A stretch of 7,604 bases of DNA from Candidatus Martarchaeota archaeon (lineage in GTDB: Archaea > Micrarchaeota > Micrarchaeia > Micrarchaeales > CABMGC01): assembly GCA_023485825.1 (NCBI GenBank), contig JAMCZF010000039.1:1-7604 (forward strand), in the 5' to 3' direction. Shown here in pieces: positions 6,036-7,604 of this stretch (positions are counted from its first letter, which is position 1; the number at the start of each line of letters is the position of its first letter). The notes under the pieces were generated by a model. The model had not been told where the DNA came from. It saw only the letters and a list, made by a program, of their open reading frames with translations, and did not search any database. The position numbers and the translations under genes were made by a program.

Positions 6036-7324
6036 TGCGGATAGGCCTTGAGATACATGTTGCGCTCCCCACGCGTTCAAAGCTGTTCTGTTCCTGCAGA
6101 ACAGACGCAAGCGAACCAAACACGGCGATATGCCCAACATGCACCGGCATGCCGGGCTCAAAGCCGACGCTGAACAGAAATGCCCTTGCCATATCCGTAA
6201 GCATAGCCAACGCGCTGAAGTGCAGGGTTCCTGAGTCAACCTCGTTTGCCAGGAAGGTGTACTTCTATCCGGACCTGCCTAAGAACTTCCAGATAACCCA
6301 GAAGGACGAACCGGTCGGTGCCGCCGGCGAGATTACAATCGAGTCCGGAAAGAGGATAGGCATACGCCGGGTGCAGCTTGAGGAGGACCCCGCAAAGGTA
6401 ATACGCCAGGATGACTACACGCTTATAGACTTCAACAGGTCCGGAGTGCCGCTTGTTGAGATTGTCACAGAACCTGAGATAGGCAACGAGGAAGAGCTGC
6501 GGATGTTCATTACAGAGCTGAAGAGCATACTCTACTACCTCGGCATTGACATAGACCGCGAGCTGAAGGTGGATCTCAACATATCTGTCTCAGGGTCGCG
6601 TGTCGAGGTGAAGAACGTGACCGGGATGAAAAACCTTCTCGACGCCGCGAGATATGAAGTGCAGAGGCAGGAGAAGCTTGTGAAGGCAAAGCAGGGAGTC
6701 GTCCAGGAGACAAGGTCCTATGTCGAGAAGGACATGAAGACCGCGCCTTCAAGGGAGAAGGAAAGCGACGAGGAATACGGCTTCATATTCGACCCAGATC
6801 TTGCCTCCTACAAAACAACTGGCATAAGGATCGCCAAGCCCGTATACGCAAGCAAGATCGCGAAGGAATACTCAAAGAGGTATGGGGTCAAGGATTCCGC
6901 CCTGCGCGAGCTGATAATGTTCAATAGCGGCAACCTTGCATTGATAGACTCGGCAAAGGACAGGCATGGCATGAAGGCGCTGATAACTGCCGTAGAGCTG
7001 CTGCAGAGGTACGCCTCCAAGAAGGCAGACCCTTCGGTGTTCGAGAGGGTCGTTGAGATCGTCGAGAAGGGCGCCTATCCGGACAAGGAGATGATGCTCA
7101 GGATAGAGGCCGGCAAGAGCGTAGAGGTTCACGCAGGCGCAAGCGACGAGGAGATAGACAACGAGATAAAGAGGCTCATCGGGGAGAACAGCAAGCTACT
7201 CAAGGAGCTCGGGAAGAACCCGAAGGCATTCAACTTCGTGGTCGGCGCCGTTATCAAGAAGTATAAATCGAATCCGAGGGCTGTTTCTGAACGTCTGGAA
7301 AGGATACTCAAGGAGCTTGAATAG
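6035..7324 (+). CDS. gatB: Asp/Glu-tRNA amidotransferase subunit B (kinase/transamidase)
   Basis: GatB binds the mischarged tRNA, phosphorylates the side chain of the attached Asp or Glu with ATP, and forms the amide with ammonia from GatA. The 429-residue protein opens with MRIGLEIHVAL (metal-binding E6 and H8 of GLEIH). A zinc-type set follows: C19, C21, C33, C36. ARKVYFYPDLPKNFQITQ (72-89), LEEDPAK (115-121) and DFNRSGVPLVEIVTEP are family hallmarks. The C-terminal helical, YqeY-like tail (about 290-429) contacts tRNA in known structures. It lacks the AspRS-like insert that marks GatE, so it is GatB. It is shorter than usual (about 475): the DVNVSVR loop is abridged to DLNISVSGSR, and the usual YRYFPEPDL reads YGFIFDPDL. 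A GTG at 6032 could add one residue. It is the last gene of the gatCAB unit. Confidence 0.96.
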   Translation: MRIGLEIHVALPTRSKLFCSCRTDASEPNTAICPTCTGMPGSKPTLNRNALAISVSIANALKCRVPESTSFARKVYFYPDLPKNFQITQKDEPVGAAGEITIESGKRIGIRRVQLEEDPAKVIRQDDYTLIDFNRSGVPLVEIVTEPEIGNEEELRMFITELKSILYYLGIDIDRELKVDLNISVSGSRVEVKNVTGMKNLLDAARYEVQRQEKLVKAKQGVVQETRSYVEKDMKTAPSREKESDEEYGFIFDPDLASYKTTGIRIAKPVYASKIAKEYSKRYGVKDSALRELIMFNSGNLALIDSAKDRHGMKALITAVELLQRYASKKADPSVFERVVEIVEKGAYPDKEMMLRIEAGKSVEVHAGASDEEIDNEIKRLIGENSKLLKELGKNPKAFNFVVGAVIKKYKSNPRAVSERLERILKELE

Positions 7325-7356
7325 CGTAGATATACACACCCCGCAGCGCCGTACGC

Positions 7357-7389
7357 AAAGCCTTTATGCCTTCTTTTGCATATTCTTCC
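7357..7389 (+). promoter_or_regulatory. Probable promoter for aspS and pyrimidine-rich tract
   Basis: AAAG (7357-7360) and CTTTATG (7362-7368) form a BRE/TATA-like pair. The expected transcription start, near 7390, leaves a short leader before aspS. The intervening T/C-rich stretch (about 7369-7389) could also help end transcription from gatB, but its T runs are short. Confidence 0.4.
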
Positions 7390-7398
7390 AATCCTTAT

Positions 7399-7402
7399 GG
7401 TG
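7399..7402 (+). promoter_or_regulatory. Ribosome binding site of aspS
   Basis: GGTG lies 5 bases before the ATG at 7408. The ATG at 7397 overlaps this site, is in another frame and does not give an AspRS-like protein. Confidence 0.55.
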
Positions 7403-7407
7403 CGGCC

Positions 7408-7604
7408 ATGGAGTTCAACTGCGGTTCACTGGACGAGAGCCACGTAGGCAAGAAGGCAGAACTCTACGGCTGGTGCAGGTACATGCGCAATCACGGGGGC
7501 AAGCTGTTCATCGACCTCGCCGACAGGTACGGCACGACGCAGCTCGTTTTCGAGGGCAAAAAGGCACTCAACGCCGCCGGATCCATCGGCAAGGAGTTCG
7601 TGCT
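7408..7604 (+). CDS. aspS: Aspartyl-tRNA synthetase, N-terminal part, bacterial-like (cut by window edge)
   Basis: Sixty-five full codons of the N-terminal OB-fold anticodon-binding domain are visible; the rest lies outside the window. The segment matches bacterial AspRS position by position: CGSLDESHVGKK (bacterial CGxLxxSHVGxx), then GW at 21-22, RNHGGKLFIDLADRYG, and TQLVF. Archaeal AspRS normally lacks the CGxL..SHVG opening, so this copy is probably of bacterial type, perhaps acquired by transfer. H29 sits where E. coli AspRS has L30; from memory, His at this position (H31) marks the non-discriminating P. aeruginosa enzyme, which also charges tRNA(Asn). With gatCAB just upstream, a role in making Asp-tRNA(Asn) for amidation is inferred. 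The catalytic domain and any GAD insert cannot be checked here. Confidence 0.9.
   Translation, partial: MEFNCGSLDESHVGKKAELYGWCRYMRNHGGKLFIDLADRYGTTQLVFEGKKALNAAGSIGKEFV

Noticed and set aside
6035..7324. Calling this gene gatE
   Set aside because: At 429 residues it lacks the AspRS-like insert of GatE (about 620 residues) and sits in a gatCAB order.

Overview
The window is a gene-dense stretch of an archaeal chromosome with every gene on the + strand. The archaeal signs are a eukaryote/archaea-type glycyl-tRNA synthetase, a Trax-like translin-family protein, A/T-rich boxes resembling BRE/TATA elements in front of the transcription units, GGTG-type ribosome binding sites, and frequent ATA (Ile) and AGG (Arg) codons. 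Compact genes, ATGA overlaps and a bacterial-looking AspRS beside gatCAB would suit a small-genome DPANN archaeon such as a Micrarchaeota relative, but that placement is a guess.

Layout. Bases 1-192 are a leader with two GC-rich hairpins and the glyS promoter. Bases 193-3142 hold a tightly coupled three-gene unit: glyS (glycyl-tRNA synthetase), an OGG1-type 8-oxoguanine DNA glycosylase, and a translin/Trax-like protein. Both junctions are 4-base ATGA overlaps. After a gap of about 95 bases with its own TATA-like box comes a divergent asparaginase-family gene (3238-4377). It is followed by gatC (4411-4692), gatA (4689-6035) and gatB (6035-7324), which overlap by 4 bases and 1 base. A further gap with a promoter and ribosome binding site precedes aspS, which runs off the right edge (7408-7604).

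How the genes fit together. GatCAB plus AspRS is the classic set for indirect Asn-tRNA(Asn) synthesis: a relaxed AspRS charges tRNA(Asn) with Asp, GatB activates the mis-attached Asp, GatA releases ammonia from glutamine, and the amide is formed. The visible AspRS N-terminus is bacterial-type and has a His at the position linked to non-discriminating bacterial enzymes, which fits this reading. The asparaginase-like protein upstream of gatC keeps part of the family active site but has Glu where the catalytic Lys should be, so its role is open. The first unit joins translation (GlyRS), repair of oxidised guanine (OGG) and probable small-RNA processing (translin/Trax-like), a mix typical of compact archaeal operons.

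I found no mobile element, CRISPR array, tRNA or rRNA. No wholly new system is evident. The best leads are the altered asparaginase beside gatCAB, the AspRS type, the OGG/translin coupling and the two mutually exclusive hairpins upstream of glyS.
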